Assembly (NCBI GenBank): GCA_965243385.1
Contig: CBDEUV010000001.1
Location: 124,001 to 188,000, forward strand
Reading direction: 5' to 3'
From: JANSYA01 sp965243385
GTDB taxonomy: Bacteria > Spirochaetota > Leptospiria > Leptospirales > Leptonemataceae
Length of the DNA stretch: 64,000 nt
Part shown: piece by piece, positions 1 through 9,007 of the stretch
Numbering within the stretch: position 1 is the stretch's first letter
How the letters are laid out: every line of letters begins with the position of its first letter
The notes under the pieces: model-generated
Seen by the model: the letters and a program-made list of their open reading frames with translations, nothing else
Database searches by the model: none
What the model was told of the DNA's origin: nothing
Position numbers and translations under genes: made by a program

Positions 1-3
1 ATG

Positions 4-22
4 CAAGATTCACTGAATCTTG
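4..22. repeat. palindrome copy 1 near parA
   Basis: A 19-base palindrome with 9-base arms around one central base (CAAGATTCA/C/TGAATCTTG). The core AAGATTCACTGAATCTT recurs with small changes at 36-60 and 953-977, so the three copies bracket the ParA gene. They may be binding sites for a partition partner or an autorepressor; which is unknown. Confidence 0.75.
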
Positions 23-35
23 CTATGGTTCGGTC

Positions 36-60
36 TTTCAAGATTTAGTGAATCTTGAAA
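36..60. repeat. palindrome copy 2 near parA
   Basis: A 25-base palindrome with 12-base arms around G48 and one mismatch (T46). It begins 4 bases past the ParA stop codon. No T-run follows on the minus strand, so a binding site fits better than a terminator. Confidence 0.75.
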
Positions 61-64
61 AGCC

Positions 65-901
65 TCACGCCACCTGGATTTCCTTTCGCAACAGATCGAG
101 CTGCCGGATCGCCTCGCGTTCTTTCTCGCCCTTCGATTCCGGATTCAGCGCCGTCTTCTTGATCATGCTGGTGTCGATCGGCGAAGACTTGAGCACCCCG
201 ACGCCGGTGCACACATAACCTTCTTCCGCCAGCAGCTCCCGCAACTGCGCGTCCTGCTTCTCGGTGACATTGCAGGGCACCGCGAGATGCACCGGCGGCT
301 TCAGCTTGATCTCGTCCGTAAACAGCTGCCCCAGCACCGCGCGAATATAGGCCAGACCTTTCAGGGAATCGGTTTTGAGGTCCGTGGGGGTCAGCAAAAC
401 GTCGGCGGCGTAAATGCCGGCCTGCTGCGAATACTGCGGCGACGGCGGGGTATCGATGACGATCAGATCATAGGGCAGGGCCTTGAGCGCTTTGCGCACC
501 CGAAAGATGGCCGAGCGGTCGCGCATCATCTCGAAGCCGACCATGGCCAGCTCCAGAGTCGCCGGCATCACGTCCGGGCCCGCGGCCTTCGATCTGGCAT
601 CGGGGTCGCGGCTCGCATAAATACACTCTTCCGGCTCGCACTGCTCGGCCAGAAAATGATACGCGTTGCGTTCAAAAACCGGCGACTCCCCGGCGGATTC
701 TGAGGGTGGCTCAGGGGCGGATTCCCTGAGAGACGGAAGGGCGTATTCGAAATGATCGCTGGCGTTCGCCTGAGCGTCCCAATCGCAGAGCAGGACCCGC
801 AGGCCTTCGGCCGCCGAACGACTCGCGATATGCACCGCCAGGGTGGTCTTGCCCACGCCGCCTTTGTAATTCGCCACCGCGATGATTCTCGGGCCTTTCA
901 T
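65..901 (-). CDS. parA: ParA/MinD-type partition ATPase
   Basis: This 278-aa protein is a deviant Walker-A ATPase of the ParA/Soj family, which forms ATP-dependent dimers on DNA and moves plasmid or chromosome cargo. The N-terminus has KGGVGKTT, with the signature lysine first, and a Walker A' segment ending in VIDTPPSP lies in the middle. A GTG at 937 would add 12 residues, but ATG at 901 has AGGAG eight bases upstream and places the P-loop at the usual position, so 901 is chosen. No ParB-like gene follows within the window; a partner could lie beyond base 1. Palindromes sit just upstream and downstream of the gene. ParA identity is strong; whether it serves a plasmid-derived region or the chromosome is not decided. 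Confidence 0.9.
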   Translation of the reverse strand: MKGPRIIAVANYKGGVGKTTLAVHIASRSAAEGLRVLLCDWDAQANASDHFEYALPSLRESAPEPPSESAGESPVFERNAYHFLAEQCEPEECIYASRDPDARSKAAGPDVMPATLELAMVGFEMMRDRSAIFRVRKALKALPYDLIVIDTPPSPQYSQQAGIYAADVLLTPTDLKTDSLKGLAYIRAVLGQLFTDEIKLKPPVHLAVPCNVTEKQDAQLRELLAEEGYVCTGVGVLKSSPIDTSMIKKTALNPESKGEKEREAIRQLDLLRKEIQVA

Positions 902-952
902 GCCGCTTGCTCCTGTGCTCTTCCGTGACGGCTCCACCGGGATTCGAATATC

Positions 953-977
953 CCGTAAGATTCACCGAATCTTACGG
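953..977. promoter_or_regulatory. palindrome copy 3, upstream of parA
   Basis: A perfect inverted repeat with 11-base arms (CCGTAAGATTC / GAATCTTACGG) and a 3-base spacer, sharing the core of the palindromes at 4-22 and 36-60. It lies about 50 bases upstream of the chosen ParA start, where an operator or centromere-like site would be expected. Confidence 0.7.
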
Positions 978-1163
978 AGCCGCGCTCCCGACGATCAATG
1001 TACCAGTCCGGGGATTATGTCGCATATGACACGCTACAACGAGCCAGTCAATGATTTAATGCTTCCGCCCGGGGTAAGCGGGCTTGCGGGCCAGGTGGCA
1101 ATCAGGCGCGATTCCGGACTCAATTCCGGGGGAGGGGAGGCCGAAGTACAAAACCTGTCTACT

Positions 1164-1766
1164 ATGCCCGAAGTTCTCAACCCCGATATCCAGATCGCCC
1201 TCCAGGCCGCGGTCGCCTATCTGGCTGACACCGTCACGGCCGGCGAACGCGAAATCGGCATACCCCTGTCCGGCGCCTATCTCAACGGCTTCGTCTTTTC
1301 CTGCGGCCGCGCGCGTCTGATCGCATCGCAGCCAGGCGAAGCAACGAAATCTCTTGCGACCGATAGCCCCAAGCTCGACCCCGAGGACGACCCCGGGCCT
1401 GATTCCCTGACTCCGCAGACTCTTGAAATTTCGCTTCTGGGAGCCCACCGCGACGGCGACTGGCGCCATAGCTTCAGCGGAACCGCGGTGCTTTTGCCGG
1501 AAGATCGCAGCGCGGGCAGCCCCGACCTGTTACGACGACTGAGCGGCGGCCTGCAGGAAGTCCTGGCCGATACAGTCAGCACCGGCTTCGCGCAGCGCTG
1601 GAACCCCGACTGGCTCGAAAAGATTTCGACGCTCGAAAACGAAATCGGTATGACCCGCGGCTTTCTCGACGTCGCCGGCGAAGCCGAACCCGACGAAGCG
1701 GAACTGGACGGCCACCTCTTTCGCCGGGTCGCCGGACACTGGACCTGGATCGGCCGGGCCCAATAG
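1164..1766 (+). CDS. conserved-looking hypothetical protein
   Basis: An open frame runs from 882, but the stretch before 1164 does not read like protein and overlaps the palindromic ParA upstream region. ATG 1164 starts a 200-aa soluble, acidic protein; other in-frame ATGs are at 1017, 1026 and 1059, and none has a strong ribosome site. I do not recognise the family. There is no signal peptide or membrane segment. An acidic, proline-rich stretch lies near residues 70-85 and the C-terminus is aromatic (GHWTWIG). It reads away from ParA, so the bases between the two genes probably hold divergent promoters. The start is uncertain. Confidence 0.6.
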   Translation: MPEVLNPDIQIALQAAVAYLADTVTAGEREIGIPLSGAYLNGFVFSCGRARLIASQPGEATKSLATDSPKLDPEDDPGPDSLTPQTLEISLLGAHRDGDWRHSFSGTAVLLPEDRSAGSPDLLRRLSGGLQEVLADTVSTGFAQRWNPDWLEKISTLENEIGMTRGFLDVAGEAEPDEAELDGHLFRRVAGHWTWIGRAQ

Positions 1767-1836
1767 AACTCGAAGAGAAGAACTCGCAGAGCAATAATCC
1801 CTTTTCCTTTTCACCAGTTCCAGAATCCTCGACGTT

Positions 1837-2778
1837 ATGCTCCGGCCAAATCGCTTCGTCGTGCTCTTCATCGTCTGTCTGCTGGGCCTTGCGGGCGGCG
1901 GGGCCGTAATTTACGGACAGGCCGACGGAACCGCACAGGTGCCCGCGCTCGCTGCGGATGCGAGTAACGCGCAAATGTGCACTCGCATCGTTCAATGTGA
2001 CCCGGAAGCCCGGGATGCGACGGAGTTTCGCAAAGACTGTCCTGATTTTCTCAAGCGCAGCGCCGCCCGCTTTCCCGTCCAGTTCGAGCCGTTTTCGCAG
2101 TGCGTACGCACCACGCGCTGCGAAAATTTGAGAACTCGCTGGTGCCTGAGGTCGTTCTTTACGGCGATCGACCTGGATCTCGGAAGCATCATTCGATGGC
2201 CGCAAATTCCGAAAACCCGACACGGGCCCATTCGCAAACTCGCCAACTGGCCGACGCAGACCCCGGAGCCCGATGAAGCCGAACTCGCGCGAATAAAGCG
2301 CATTTGCGAAAGCAGCCTTGCATGCCCCGGAGCGCAGCAAAACCCCGCCGCAACAACACAGTCTCGCAAATACTGCGGAGAATGGCTCAAAACCATACGC
2401 CGCGCGAAACCGGAGGAATACCCGGTAGCGGCGATTTGCCTTGAGCGACACCCATGCTCTCAGACCGAACGGTACAAATGCATAGTCCAGGAAACGAAAG
2501 CCGCAGAGGAAGCTCTTAAGCAGACACCGGAATACAAAGCTGCCCTGCGCGAAATCCAACCCTATTGCGATCGAGTCCGTGAATGCCACCGGAGCACGAG
2601 CGAAGCGGACAGCGAGCTCTCGGGCGACCCGGGCGCGCTCTGCGAAAATCTCCTGATCCGACTGGGAGATTTCCCAGACCATCGGGAAGAGCTGACCTCC
2701 TGTCTTAAAACGGAAGAGTGCACTCCGCAACTTTTCTCAACCTGCGTAAAGAAAAGCTGGATGTTCTCCAGCCAATAG
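1837..2778 (+). CDS. Cys-rich exported protein
   Basis: This 313-aa protein has an uncleaved-anchor or signal segment at residues 8-27 followed by a cysteine-rich body. Cysteines recur in short modules such as CTRIVQC, CEN...WC, CESSLAC, CSQTERYKC, CDRVREC and CLKTEEC, about every 30-50 residues, as in a chain of small disulphide-stabilised helical hairpins. This implies an extracytoplasmic location. Cys-rich exported proteins of this general look are known from Leptospira, but I cannot assign a named family with certainty. The gene stands alone between the unknown gene at 1164 and FabI. The ribosome site is weak. Confidence 0.75.
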   Translation: MLRPNRFVVLFIVCLLGLAGGGAVIYGQADGTAQVPALAADASNAQMCTRIVQCDPEARDATEFRKDCPDFLKRSAARFPVQFEPFSQCVRTTRCENLRTRWCLRSFFTAIDLDLGSIIRWPQIPKTRHGPIRKLANWPTQTPEPDEAELARIKRICESSLACPGAQQNPAATTQSRKYCGEWLKTIRRAKPEEYPVAAICLERHPCSQTERYKCIVQETKAAEEALKQTPEYKAALREIQPYCDRVRECHRSTSEADSELSGDPGALCENLLIRLGDFPDHREELTSCLKTEECTPQLFSTCVKKSWMFSSQ

Positions 2779-2861
2779 CGGCCCGCGCCGCGCCTGGTGC
2801 ATGAATCTGAAAATATTCGCTCGCCGATCCCGTCGCGAATTCCCATTTTACCGGGAATTAT

Positions 2862-3701
2862 ATGAGCGAAAATTTGAAAGGGACGACCGTCCTCATCACT
2901 GGAATCACCGACGCGGGCTCGCTGGCCATGGCCATCGCCAAACAGGTGCGCGAAGAAGGGGGCACCATCGTCTGTTCGGGCCTGGGGCGCACCCCGCACC
3001 ACGAAGGCCTCTCAGAGCGCGCGACCGCCTTTCTGGATAGCACCTACGAAGCCTTCGAGAACACCGTAAAGAGCGAACTGGGCCCGGACACGCCGACCTT
3101 CCCGCTGGATGTAACTCTCGACGGCAGCATCGAGGACTTCTGCGTCGCGTTGAAAGCGAAGAATATCACGCTGAACGGCTTTCTGCATTCCATCGCAATG
3201 GACAAAACGATCAAAGCCGGTGTGGTGATCAAATCGATACTCGAGGTAACCAAAGACCAGTTCTTCAGCGCGATGGACGTCTCCGCCTATTCGCTCGTAT
3301 CGTTGACCCGCGGTTTAATCCACAACGAAATCTTGCAGAAAAACGCGGCCATTCTTGCGCTGAGTTATCTCGGCGCCGAAAAGGTCGCCTATCATCCCTA
3401 TAAAAATATCGGCGTGGCGAAAGCGGCGCTCGAACGCATCGTCGTCGAACTCGCGCACGAGCTGGGGGTATCGCACCAGATCAAAGTCAACGCGATCCGC
3501 TTTTCGCCTTATACCGGCAGCAAGGCCGGCAGCGCGATCCAGGGGCTGGCGGAGGCCGTCGCTTTTTGCGACGAGCACAGCCCGCTCGGCAACGCGCAGC
3601 CCGAGGATCTCGCCTACGAATCCGCCTATCTGCTACGACCCTACGGCCGGGTCACCGGCGAGATTCGCAACGTGGATGGCGGCTATCATATTCGCGGCTG
3701 A
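2862..3701 (+). CDS. fabI: enoyl-[ACP] reductase FabI
   Basis: FabI reduces trans-2-enoyl-ACP with NAD(P)H in the last step of each fatty-acid elongation cycle. The 279-aa protein has the FabI nucleotide-binding start (LITGITDAGSLAMAIA, residues 11-26), the active-site environment FLHSIA (residues 107-112), and the Tyr-x6-Lys pair Y180/K187 in YKNIGVAKAAL, with the upstream FabI tyrosine at Y169 in SYLGAE. It ends with the typical GEIRNVDGGYH. The length is close to the usual 260. The gene stands alone, far from the fatty-acid cluster at 39676-53820, which carries a different reductase. Its stop lies 4 bases from that of the convergent gene at 3706. Confidence 0.93.
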   Translation: MSENLKGTTVLITGITDAGSLAMAIAKQVREEGGTIVCSGLGRTPHHEGLSERATAFLDSTYEAFENTVKSELGPDTPTFPLDVTLDGSIEDFCVALKAKNITLNGFLHSIAMDKTIKAGVVIKSILEVTKDQFFSAMDVSAYSLVSLTRGLIHNEILQKNAAILALSYLGAEKVAYHPYKNIGVAKAALERIVVELAHELGVSHQIKVNAIRFSPYTGSKAGSAIQGLAEAVAFCDEHSPLGNAQPEDLAYESAYLLRPYGRVTGEIRNVDGGYHIRG

Positions 3702-3705
3702 GCGA

Positions 3706-4407
3706 TCAGATTCCGCCGCGCGCGAGCACAGCGATAAAATAGCCGCCGAACCACAGACCGCAGCACAAAAAGGTTCCGGCGAAGGGCGACCAGGCCCAGC
3801 TCAAAAACGCCCGCCCGGAGTTTTGTTTATAGATGCATTTGAGCGCCTTGATCGCCACGACCCCGTGCCAGACATAACCGCCCAGAAAGAGGGCCGTACT
3901 CAAAAGAGCGGCCGGACCGGCGGCGCCCGCGGGAACGCCCGGACCGGGCACGTAGGGAAATAACACACCCAGCGCGTAACCCGGAACCGAAAGCAGGATC
4001 AGCGGAACGCTCGCGTACATGCCGACTGTCTGCGTACGCGCCAGAGTCGCGTCGGGCTCGCCGAGCAGGCGGATCAATATGTGGCGCATCAGGCCGCCGT
4101 AGAAGATCAGAATGATCCAGAACACCGGGAACAAAATCCGGTTCCAGGCGACGCCTTCCTGGAGCCAGGCGGGCAGGGCGTTCGGCGGACCGTAACTCTT
4201 CATCGCCTGCACCTGGGCTTCCAGGGAGCTCAGATTCATAAACGTGAAGACAAAGTACAACGCCGTAGACGCCACGAGCACCAGGAGAATCATTCGTAGA
4301 GCGTCGCGAAATAAATAATCGCTGCGATCCTGCATGGCCTGCTCGAAAAACGCGCCCGGGGCGCGCAGCAGACTCAGTAGCCTGGCCCATTCCATTTTAA
4401 GATTCAT
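3706..4407 (-). CDS. Yip1-type inner-membrane protein
   Basis: A 233-aa protein with about five hydrophobic segments (near residues 40-60, 90-115, 130-155, 165-190 and 205-228) and the general look of bacterial Yip1-domain proteins, whose function is unclear. An in-frame ATG exists at 4428, but AGGAG lies 6 bases upstream of ATG 4407, so that start is chosen; it overlaps the preceding gene by 11 bases. It is the last gene of the efflux operon, so it may assist assembly or localisation of the pump, but nothing in the sequence shows this. Confidence 0.75.
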   Translation of the reverse strand: MNLKMEWARLLSLLRAPGAFFEQAMQDRSDYLFRDALRMILLVLVASTALYFVFTFMNLSSLEAQVQAMKSYGPPNALPAWLQEGVAWNRILFPVFWIILIFYGGLMRHILIRLLGEPDATLARTQTVGMYASVPLILLSVPGYALGVLFPYVPGPGVPAGAAGPAALLSTALFLGGYVWHGVVAIKALKCIYKQNSGRAFLSWAWSPFAGTFLCCGLWFGGYFIAVLARGGI

Positions 4408-4969
4408 TTCGTTCTCCTGTAATTTCATGCAGTTCGCTCAGTATGCGTTCTGCCGAATAGTTTTTCTTCGCCGCGAGATGCAGATATTTTTCGATGCGTT
4501 CTTCCTGCTGGGTCAAACGCACCACGACTCCATTGTAGGCGTCGGCGACGATCTTAAAATATTCGTCGCCTTCGCGGATGTGAAAGGGCGTCAAATGCCC
4601 CGGGACCTGATTGAGATGTTGGGCGAATCGCTCGTAGGGACCGGCCGCGAGCGCTTCGCCCCCCGCCTGGGCCAGATCCATCACGGCCCAGCCCCAGGCC
4701 AGCAGCAAGATCAGCTTCATGCCGAAGGACTCGTTCATCCACTGCCTGAGCGGCGTCAGCGCGGATACCCCATCCTGGGTCAGAAAAATCCAGTCCAGTA
4801 AATCCACCCCGAAAAACAGGACGAAGACCGCGAGCGTAATGCTCGCGCCGACTACGACCTTGCGAAACAGCGCCGGACTGTGGCGCAGCAGCTTCTGGAA
4901 TCCGCTGCGTTCCCAGCTCCGGTATCCCGACCCTCGATCTTCCGCTGAATGCTCTTGCGAAACGGCCAC
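4397..4969 (-). CDS. two-TM membrane protein of unknown function
   Basis: This 190-aa protein has two hydrophobic segments (about residues 38-60 and 85-102) and a soluble C-terminal part predicted to be helical (QQEERIEKYLHLAAKK). I do not recognise a family. It lies between the SurA-like gene (14 bases upstream) and the Yip1-type gene (11-base overlap), so it is almost certainly cotranscribed and translationally coupled in the efflux operon. Confidence 0.75.
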   Translation of the reverse strand: MAVSQEHSAEDRGSGYRSWERSGFQKLLRHSPALFRKVVVGASITLAVFVLFFGVDLLDWIFLTQDGVSALTPLRQWMNESFGMKLILLLAWGWAVMDLAQAGGEALAAGPYERFAQHLNQVPGHLTPFHIREGDEYFKIVADAYNGVVVRLTQQEERIEKYLHLAAKKNYSAERILSELHEITGERNES

Positions 4970-4983
4970 GGCGCTACTCCCGT

Positions 4984-5802
4984 CTATTCCTGGTTCATCC
5001 GCGGACCGATGCGGTCTTTGAGCTGGCCCACGATTCGCGAGCGTTCCACCGCCAGTTGCTGCCGCAGTTGATCCCGACGCAGGCCGGCCAGGGTGTTCTT
5101 AATGACCTGCAGCGAGGCGGCTTCGTTCAAACCGGACGCATCGTAGAAGTCTTTGTTGCGTCCGTAATATTCCCGTGCCTCCGCGTCGGTCACGTTCACG
5201 CGAAAATCCGTGGCTTCAGTGCCCACCCGCTTGTAGAGATAATAATCCGCAGCGGCCTGGCGCAGCGCGTTCTCCATGAACATCTTCGCTTCCCGCTCGT
5301 TCAGGACGCGTTCCTGCAGAGCGGCGAAAGCCATCAAATCCGTTTCGTACTGCTCGCGAACATAACTTTCGTACAGCTCGCGGTCCCCCAAAAGCGACTG
5401 CGCTCCCGCGTCGCCGTACGTCAGCTTCGCGAGCACCGGATACAGATTATTCAAATGCACTTTATCGATATAATAACGCTCGATATTGTACTGCCAGCCG
5501 TCCGTTTCGCCGGCGAAGCGACTGAAATAGGCTTCGACCGCTTCGCGAGCGCTCGCGCCGTCGTCCTGGCGCATCACGACTACGAATGACAGGATGATCG
5601 CCAGAAAAAACGCGGCGTAGATCGCGCGCTTGTGGCGATGCGACCAGCGCTGAAAACGTCCGAAGGCCGTCGTGGGCGGCCCGCTGAAACGCGGGTCTTC
5701 GTACAGACCCTGCGGGTTCTCCGGGTTCAGTTCGCGTTCTTCGACGGCCGCATCCGGCTCTTCGTTTTCGATTGATTCAGGATCTTTTTTCTTTCCTGCC
5801 AT
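4984..5802 (-). CDS. membrane-anchored SurA/PrsA-like chaperone without PPIase domain
   Basis: A 272-aa protein with an acidic cytoplasmic head, one membrane segment (about residues 60-80) and a periplasmic helical region ending in a stretch like the SurA_N/parvulin chaperone fold (VTDAEAREYYGRNKDFYD, then a basic helix). The parvulin catalytic domain that normally follows is absent, so only a chaperone-like role is likely. AGAGGAG sits 8 bases before ATG 5802; the longer frame from 5823 would overlap the RND gene and lacks such a site. Its place right after the two RND genes suggests help in folding or assembling the pump or its outer-membrane partner. This is an inference. Confidence 0.7.
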   Translation of the reverse strand: MAGKKKDPESIENEEPDAAVEERELNPENPQGLYEDPRFSGPPTTAFGRFQRWSHRHKRAIYAAFFLAIILSFVVVMRQDDGASAREAVEAYFSRFAGETDGWQYNIERYYIDKVHLNNLYPVLAKLTYGDAGAQSLLGDRELYESYVREQYETDLMAFAALQERVLNEREAKMFMENALRQAAADYYLYKRVGTEATDFRVNVTDAEAREYYGRNKDFYDASGLNEAASLQVIKNTLAGLRRDQLRQQLAVERSRIVGQLKDRIGPRMNQE

Positions 5803-5803
5803 A

Positions 5804-8800
5804 TCACATACTCCTCTGGGCAATCGTACGATAATATAAATACGAGGCGAAGGGCACCAGCACCAGGCTGACCAGCAACGAGAGGCTCAAACCGAAAGAG
5901 ACGGTAATAGCCAGCGGCCGCCACAGTCCGGAGCCTTCGCTGAAATCAACCACCATCGGCAGGAGACCGAAGACCGTCGTCAGTGTCGTCATCAAAATCG
6001 GGCGGATGCGAAAAGACGCCGCCCGCAATATCGGCCGGATCAATTGCGGCCCGACCGGCCGGGCGCCCGCGGCCCGCAGCTCCGCCAGGGCCTTGTTGAC
6101 GGTGCTCACCACCAGGATCGCGTTATTGACCACGATTCCGCCGAGCATGATCAATCCAATATACACGCTCATATTGAGCGGCATGCGCGTAATCGCCAGA
6201 AAGAGCAGCACCCCGGTCGCCGTCACCGGCACCGTCACCATGATGATGAACGGCTGGCTATACGATTCGAATAAAAACGCGAGCAGCATGTAGATAATCA
6301 CAATCGAAAGCCCGATGGCGATCAGCATTTCGCGCTGACTGGCCTTTAATTTCTCGTACTCGTCCCCGAAGGCGTAGATCGTATCCGGCGGCGGTTCGAC
6401 TCCGGCCATCACGCGATCTATATCCGCGGCCACGGCGTCCACCGAACGCGATTTGATCTTAAAGCTGATACCCACGGACTTGCGTTTGTTTTTGCGCCAG
6501 AGCCGGGTTTCGCCTTCGCCATTGTCGAAAGCGACCATGCTCGCCAGCGGGATCGTTCGCTGGGCGAGCGGCAGCATGAATTTTTTGACGTCGGCCGGAG
6601 TCTCAAGCGCGCCGGGACGGCCCTGGAGTCGCACGTCCACTTCGCGATCGCCGTCGTAGTACTTCGTAATGATCGTGCCCGACAGGAATTGTCGCAGGGT
6701 TTCGCCGATTTCGCGAGTAGTGGTTTGATTCTGGGCGAGCTTGGTCTTCTGCGGATAGAGCAGGATGTCCTGCTTGCCGTCCCGAAAGCGCAGGATCGCC
6801 TGGTCCACGCCTTCGACTTCGCCCTGAATCTTAGAAGAGACTTCCCGGGCGAAAGCTTTGATGACGGCGGTGTCGTCTCCGAAAAACTCCAGATCCAGCT
6901 CGCGTCCGCCGGAGCCTTCGCCGGCCTCGTTATAGTACACGAAGGCCTCTTCGATCGGGTCGGTGATCTTACGCAACTCCGCAATGATCTCGGAGGAGGA
7001 TTGAAAGCGGGTCTGTTCCGAATCGAGCTTGATATTCAGAGTCGCCCGGGATTTCTCCACTTTCGCGTTCACTTCTTTAACCGAAGGATGCTTGCGCACC
7101 GCCGCTTCGATGCGATTCGTGATGCGACGGGTATGTTCGAGGTGCGTGCCGGTTTCCAGGTCGACGCTCGCTTCGATATCGTTCGAATCGACGGGGCTTA
7201 CGAATTCTTTTTCGATGATGCTGAACACCAGCGGGCTGACGGCCAGCACGACGATCGGCACCAGAAAGGCCGGCACGATGTTGCGAAACACTACCCGGCA
7301 ACGCAGCCGGTACCAGCGCGCGATATCCTCGACGCGGAGAGTCTCTAATCGGCGCCACAGAGCGAGCAGGGGACGCGCGAGCGCGCTCAGAGCCTTCGCA
7401 AATCCTCCCGGCCGCCTTCCGCTCAACTTCGAAAACATCACATGAAGGCCCGCCCGCGATTCCGGCTCTCCGGCGCTCGAAAGCGAAACGAAACGCAGAA
7501 TCAGCGAAGGCAGCACAGTCAGCGAAAAGAATAGCGAAACTAATAGCGAATAGATTACAGTTAACGAAAGACTTTCATACAGCTTGCGCGTTTCGGGATT
7601 CGAAAAAATCAGCGGGATAAACACCACGATCGTGGTCAGGGTCGCCGACACGATCTCCGCCTGCACGCCGACGGTGGCCGAACGCACGGCTTCGGCCACA
7701 TCCCCCCTGGTGCTTTTAGAATCCGCAAGCGACGCGTCCGGACTGCGCAGATCCCGCAGCCGGCGATCGATCGCTTCGGACACCACAATCGAGTTGTCGA
7801 TCAACATTCCGGCCCCGAGGGCGAGCCCGGAGAGACTCATCACATTGAGCTCGAGCCCGGACAAAAACATCAGAAAGAACGTCGTCATCACCGAAGCCGG
7901 AATTGTAATCCCGATGATCATCGTCACCGCCGCCCGGCGCAAAAAGACGTACAGTACGACCACGGCGATGATCGCGCCCGAGATCACGGCGCCGGTCACT
8001 CTATCGATCGAACGGCGGATATAGGTACCCTGGTTATAGGCCACGTTGTAGCTGATGCCTTCGCGCGCCTCCAGGTCGGCGAAACCCTCGACGATCGCTT
8101 CGCAGGCCTCGGTAATACCCAGGGTATTCGCATTGCCCGCCTTTTGCACGTAGACGGTCACCCGGTCTTCGCCGTTCGTCTGGGCGATGCTGTCGCGGTC
8201 CCGGTAATGATCGCGCACCTCGGCGAGCTGGCGAATTTCGACCGTCCCGCCCTGCTGGCCCGTCGTAAATCGCAGGCCGCCGATGTCTTCGATCCGGTCG
8301 ATGCGTCCGTAGCTGTAAATATAACGTTCGGACTGCCCGCGGGCGCTGAGCTTGCCCCCGGGCAAAAAGATATTATTCGCGGCCACGGTCGAAGCCAGCG
8401 GCTGCACCGGTACGCCGTGGGCGGAAAGCCGCGCGGGATCGGCCAGCACCTGGATTTCACGTTCAAAGCCGCCGCCCACGAAGACTTCGCTGACGCCGTC
8501 GATGCGTTCGAAGCGGGGTTTGAATCTGCGGTCCACGATTTCGCGCAAGACTTTCAGATCGTGGCGTTCGCTTGCGAAACTTACGATGAATACCGGTTTA
8601 TCCGAAGGATCGTAGCGGACGATCGCCGGCTCGTTCACTTCGCGCGGCCAATTCGCGCGCACCAGCCGCACCCGCTCGCTGCTCTCGAGAATATTTACTT
8701 TGATGTCCGAATTATAATCGAAAATCAGATTCACACGCGATTCGCCTTCGCTCGACGTCGCGACGATCTTTTCGATGCCCGGGATATCGCTGACGGCGCG

Positions 8801-9007
8801 CTCGACGGGTATGGTAATCAATTCCTCGATCTTTTCCGCGCTCACGCCGGGATAGCGCGTAATCACGGTAATGCCGGGCGACGCGAGATTCGGCAGGAGA
8901 CCGACCGGCAGGCGGGGAATCGAGATCGCGCCGAGCATGGAAAAGGCGAGGGCGAGCATGGCGCTCATCACCGGCTTGCGAATAAAGATGGCGATCAGAG
9001 CTTTCAC
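5804..9007 (-). CDS. RND-family efflux pump, second of two
   Basis: The 1067-aa protein has the full AcrB-like architecture: twelve membrane segments in two repeats with two large periplasmic porter domains. The TM4 proton-relay region reads GAGMLIDNSIVV, with the key Asp kept and the second acidic position changed to Asn, as in several RND groups outside the AcrB branch. The short cytosolic C-terminus ends just after the last membrane helix. The start overlaps the stop of the preceding RND gene by 4 bases (ATGA). With the MFP and TolC genes of the same operon it would form a tripartite exporter. Substrate is not deducible. The two pumps are diverged from each other, so they may form a heteromeric or two-substrate system. 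Confidence 0.93.
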   Translation of the reverse strand: MKALIAIFIRKPVMSAMLALAFSMLGAISIPRLPVGLLPNLASPGITVITRYPGVSAEKIEELITIPVERAVSDIPGIEKIVATSSEGESRVNLIFDYNSDIKVNILESSERVRLVRANWPREVNEPAIVRYDPSDKPVFIVSFASERHDLKVLREIVDRRFKPRFERIDGVSEVFVGGGFEREIQVLADPARLSAHGVPVQPLASTVAANNIFLPGGKLSARGQSERYIYSYGRIDRIEDIGGLRFTTGQQGGTVEIRQLAEVRDHYRDRDSIAQTNGEDRVTVYVQKAGNANTLGITEACEAIVEGFADLEAREGISYNVAYNQGTYIRRSIDRVTGAVISGAIIAVVVLYVFLRRAAVTMIIGITIPASVMTTFFLMFLSGLELNVMSLSGLALGAGMLIDNSIVVSEAIDRRLRDLRSPDASLADSKSTRGDVAEAVRSATVGVQAEIVSATLTTIVVFIPLIFSNPETRKLYESLSLTVIYSLLVSLFFSLTVLPSLILRFVSLSSAGEPESRAGLHVMFSKLSGRRPGGFAKALSALARPLLALWRRLETLRVEDIARWYRLRCRVVFRNIVPAFLVPIVVLAVSPLVFSIIEKEFVSPVDSNDIEASVDLETGTHLEHTRRITNRIEAAVRKHPSVKEVNAKVEKSRATLNIKLDSEQTRFQSSSEIIAELRKITDPIEEAFVYYNEAGEGSGGRELDLEFFGDDTAVIKAFAREVSSKIQGEVEGVDQAILRFRDGKQDILLYPQKTKLAQNQTTTREIGETLRQFLSGTIITKYYDGDREVDVRLQGRPGALETPADVKKFMLPLAQRTIPLASMVAFDNGEGETRLWRKNKRKSVGISFKIKSRSVDAVAADIDRVMAGVEPPPDTIYAFGDEYEKLKASQREMLIAIGLSIVIIYMLLAFLFESYSQPFIIMVTVPVTATGVLLFLAITRMPLNMSVYIGLIMLGGIVVNNAILVVSTVNKALAELRAAGARPVGPQLIRPILRAASFRIRPILMTTLTTVFGLLPMVVDFSEGSGLWRPLAITVSFGLSLSLLVSLVLVPFASYLYYRTIAQRSM

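Noticed and set aside
36..60. Palindrome as a terminator for parA
   Set aside because: No T-run follows on the minus strand and the same core recurs upstream of the gene, so a protein-binding site is more likely.
1576..2730. A 384-codon open frame on the minus strand
   Set aside because: It is antisense to the Cys-rich exported protein, whose regular Cys spacing and signal segment mark the plus strand as coding.
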